A stretch of 64,000 nucleotides of DNA from Montifringilla adamsi (taxonomy: Eukaryota > Chordata > Aves > Passeriformes > Passeridae). The stretch is taken from NCBI GenBank assembly GCA_017590115.1, contig JAGGNK010010225.1:5022001-5086000 (forward strand), in the 5' to 3' direction. Shown in pieces: positions 60,679-64,000 of the stretch. Position 1 is the first letter of the stretch; every line of letters starts with the position of its first letter. Under the pieces are notes generated by a model, which saw only the letters and a list, made by a program, of their open reading frames with translations, was not told where the DNA came from and ran no database searches. The translations under genes and the position numbers were made by a program.

Positions 60679-60783
60679 GCCATAGGGAGAGGCCATCACA
60701 TTATTGCTCCCAATCTCAGTCTATCATATTTACTGCCAGGACGTGATTTTGTCACTCCCAGAGAGATTCCAGCCTCTAATATC
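60679..60783 (+). repeat. Upstream direct repeat, copy 2
   Basis: Same layout as 59186-59282, with a spacer about 6-8 bases longer and poorly conserved. Not a family I can name. Confidence 0.85.
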
Positions 60784-63700
60784 TTTTACTATCTACTTTT
60801 GAGACTCTCGGGGATGATTATAGCAGTTTCAGCCTGCTCTTGCCTCTGGTGCCACACTTGGCAGTCCTGAAGCCAATCCCCATCTATCTTCAAGAATGTA
60901 TTTATTTTGCTTACCTCTCCTATCTCAGAACAACCCATCCAGACCTAGGAGTGCTCTCTATGCTCCCATACTCCATCCTTCCTGGTTCCTTCCCTGAGGT
61001 GGCTACACACACACAGCTTGCAAGAGCCAAGCACTTCTCTTAGGGACGTAGTATGGCAAAAAGCAAATAATGGACCCATCACCCAGCCTCACACAGGATC
61101 CTTGTCCACATCAAGGCCACCAAAAGGTGTGTTTCCTGAGAAGGTCCAGCAGGTAGAGCTGGCTGTGGGTGGCCACGGGGTGCAAACAGTGTGACTTCTG
61201 TCCTGGAGTTTCCACAGGAGGTCTCAGAAATGGCCCATCCACTCCTATGCTCTAGTTCTGCTTTTCAGCACAAAGCTGTGGACTGCCACAGCATATCATG
61301 AGCAGCACTTCAATGTTTGGAGAAGAAAACTGTCTTAGAGAGCATCAAGGATTTTATTCTGCCCTCTAACCTGGAAAAAGACTCTGCTCTGCCAATGTAA
61401 TAAGAGGGTAAAATTTTTCTTAGAGCCTCTTTCTGCCTACCTCTTCCAAACCCACACAAGAAAACACCTGGCTAACAACTTGTGGCTCTGGGTGCTGGCC
61501 AAGTCGTGGTGCCTGGACTTCTTCTTGAGGGGCTTCTCTTTGACTCTAGCTTGGCTGCTAAAGCTTTAGTGTTACTTGCTGAGCTGCAAATAACATTCCC
61601 TTAAAGACGTGATGCTCAGTGGATATTCCCTGGTCCCCACAAGGGTCTGTGATTCAGCTTTCCGTGAAGGGCAAAACAAATCCTGGCTTTGTGGAGAAGC
61701 AGTGTACTGCTGGCATTCGCAGTGGCATGGCACCTCTCCAACCTGAAGGCTGGGCAGGCACTTGAATGATCAGTGGAGGAGTGGTTGGGAATTTGTGTGT
61801 TTGGTCAGTCCTTAGAATCCTTCAGCCTCTGTTTACTGCTGCTGTCTGCAGAAGACTTGTGGTTCTGGGAACAGACTGAAGCGAGGCATTGAAACTTGAA
61901 GGGGCAGAAGAAGGGAAAAAGCACTGAAGGTGGGACAGACAGCTTCTTCAAACCCCTTCCCACCCCTTGGAAGGAACACAAACATTTATCCCTCTTTACT
62001 CCCAGCCCACACACATGGAGCAGCTCAAGCAGCATGTTTAAATTCCAGAGGCTGCAGGGTGATTCCCATCCGTGCTACCTCTGGATGGGAGATGGCACAA
62101 TGTTGTTGCAACCAACTAAGGCTGACTTAAAAGTTAAGTGCAGCTGATAGCTGGATGGTGGGACAGGATGTACTTTGGCCACCTCAGCAGAGGTATGTAG
62201 AGGCCAGTGACTCTTTTTCCTCAGGCCTGAAATGCTGGTGGTTCCTCAGGTTGGATCCGAATGCCTGCACTTTTTTGTCCCCTTGGAGAGGCCCTCCTAA
62301 TCCTAGTAAACATCCACACATCAGCCAGGAACGCATGAGTTTCCATCAGCAGGCATTTGTGCTTTCGGATGAGTTGGATTTCTTCAGTGCCTGGCACATT
62401 TACAATAATATCAGTTTGATCCCAAAACATAAACTTTGCTAAGAGAAAAAAATTGTTTACTTGAAGAGCGCCAAGGAGCAGCATTTTTTCATGCCACAAC
62501 AGCTCCTGAAGTTTTCTATTTCTTTTTTTTCCTTATTACCTCAGGAAAAATTCCTAACCTCTTATTTGTCTTATTGACTGATGCTCAGAACAGTGCTGAC
62601 ATTTGCACAGATCCACAGTAAGTCCAAGTTCTCTTCTCTGGTTGTTTACAGCGTATAGTGGTTTAAATAGAATAAAAATATTTCCCCCCATGTAAAATTC
62701 TTTATCATTTTTTTTCACTCTGGTCAGTTTGTGTGATAAGATCCTTCTGAAACCCTCAGTAATGTGTCTGTCCTGAATAATTTGTGCTCCACAACTGCAG
62801 ATGGAACTAGTTCATACAAGTACACTTAGGTGAGGCAACTAATACCAAACCCATGCTTGCATTTCCAGTTTCTTTAAAGCAGAGATTCACTTGCTATCTA
62901 CAGTTACTACCTTAAATACTGCCCTCTAAAAGTCTTTATAAAGATAGCTGTAACTGTGACTTTCTTTCGTACATTAAATGATATAAATAGCCATAAGTCA
63001 TCTAACTAATCTTAGCCTCTGGAAGCCAGTGGAAATTTTTCTATCGATTAGAGTCAGCTTGGGTCAAGCCCTACACAGTGTTTTCTGACCCCCTGCCCTA
63101 CTTTTTCTCCATTCCAATTTAACATATATATCTCTGACTCTTTCAGTTGGTGCACTTTTTTCTCTCTGTCAAACAGAAATCCTGATAAGGAGGTCCCAGA
63201 GGTCTTTAGCTTGTCATCACATCCCTTCATAGGCTGAATGTGTGCAGAATGCTTTAGGAAGAAGCAAAAGCTAAATATAGAATAATTTAAAGCTGCCCAT
63301 TAAGGGCATGCCTACATGACACAAATGCAGCTAGCTTAGGTACTGGGAGTGGTGCAGTCACAGAGCTAAGTATAACCAAGCAGAGGATGTGGCTCACAAA
63401 CCATCCCCTTGCACTCACATCCTGTCTCTCGGTATCAGAGCCTTAGAGGAAGATATAAAAGCTCATAATAGACAGTCATATACTAACTTGCCCATAGGGT
63501 AACTCTCTTCCTGATTAAGCTCCTCAGCAGTCAGTTTATAGCCTAAAGCACATAACCCTGCCACCTTTTTCCTCTTACCTAGCATTATTGCAAGTGTGCC
63601 TTTTCTTCACAGACTTTGGTAGTACAACTGGTTGCCTGGGCTGGTCAAATTGATGGGAAATAACCTCATGCAATAGTGATGTATTACCACTAGCCTCATC

Positions 63701-64000
63701 TGCCCCTGTAGATTTTAATGGAAGGTGATGACTTGGACTTTTAGTCTAGAAAGATTAAAGCATTAATTCTATGTTAATTAAGCCTATCTTATATGGCAGT
63801 AATATCACTGCCCACCTTTTTCTTTTTGTGCTATAAGTTCCTTAATCTGTCAGTATATCATCTATTTACACAGAAATCAAATCATCACCTAATGAGACAA
63901 AGATGAGAATATATACTGCTTGATTGGGCCAAATGGGATTTTTTGGAAGAGAAGCAGAACGGATAGTGCAAAAGATGTACAAGGAGCTACCCCTTGCCTT

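Larger units (their letters stand above)
59161..64000. other. Upstream intergenic DNA, no gene seen
   Basis: Holds the two-copy 100-base module and a 17-base tandem repeat. From about 62.6 kb on it becomes AT-rich and transposon-free to my eye, which can mark conserved noncoding DNA but does not prove it. RPL15/NKIRAS1 are expected further on in this direction. Confidence 0.6.

Noticed and set aside
1..64000. CRISPR arrays, operons, phage or other prokaryotic systems
   Set aside because: The window is clearly vertebrate nuclear DNA. Short tandem repeats present are two or three units only.

Overview
This window is vertebrate nuclear DNA, almost certainly from a bird. It has long GT-AG introns, a CpG-island promoter, sparse coding sequence, and many truncated CR1 LINE fragments whose 3' ends carry the avian ATTCTATGATTCT-type tail. 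I recognise one protein-coding gene: NR1D2 (REV-ERB beta, a haem-binding nuclear receptor of the circadian clock), complete on the minus strand. Eight coding exons run from the ATG at 58524 down to the TAG at 37884. Joined, they make 1722 nt and 573 residues, against 579 in human as I recall it. All seven introns are GT-AG and every phase matches. The DNA-binding domain, the Cys-Pro haem motif and the C-terminal haem histidine are all intact.

Layout: 1-2900 is AT-rich intergenic DNA. About 2.9-9.9 kb and 17.0-20.7 kb are two copies of an old direct duplication, diverged and rearranged by indels. Inside it lie two short blocks that are (almost) perfectly identical. From 9.9 to 17.0 and 20.7 to 35.0 kb is intergenic DNA with CR1 fragments of both orientations, simple repeats and no gene I can support. 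From about 35.04 to 37.88 kb is the probable NR1D2 3' UTR. From 37.9 to 58.5 kb is the NR1D2 coding region. From 57.7 to 59.2 kb is a CpG island covering the promoter, exon 1 and the start of intron 1, interrupted by a 20-base run of N. From 59.2 to 64 kb is upstream intergenic DNA, with an approximately 100-bp module present twice.

In amniotes NR1D2 usually lies tail-to-tail with THRB on its 3' side and near RPL15/NKIRAS1 on its 5' side. If that order holds, the low-coordinate end points towards THRB and the high-coordinate end towards RPL15. Neither gene is visible here. The most interesting signal is the pair of sharp-edged identical tracts (416 bp and 445 bp) inside otherwise diverged duplicated DNA, which looks like gene conversion or an assembly error. 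I found no novel multi-gene system.
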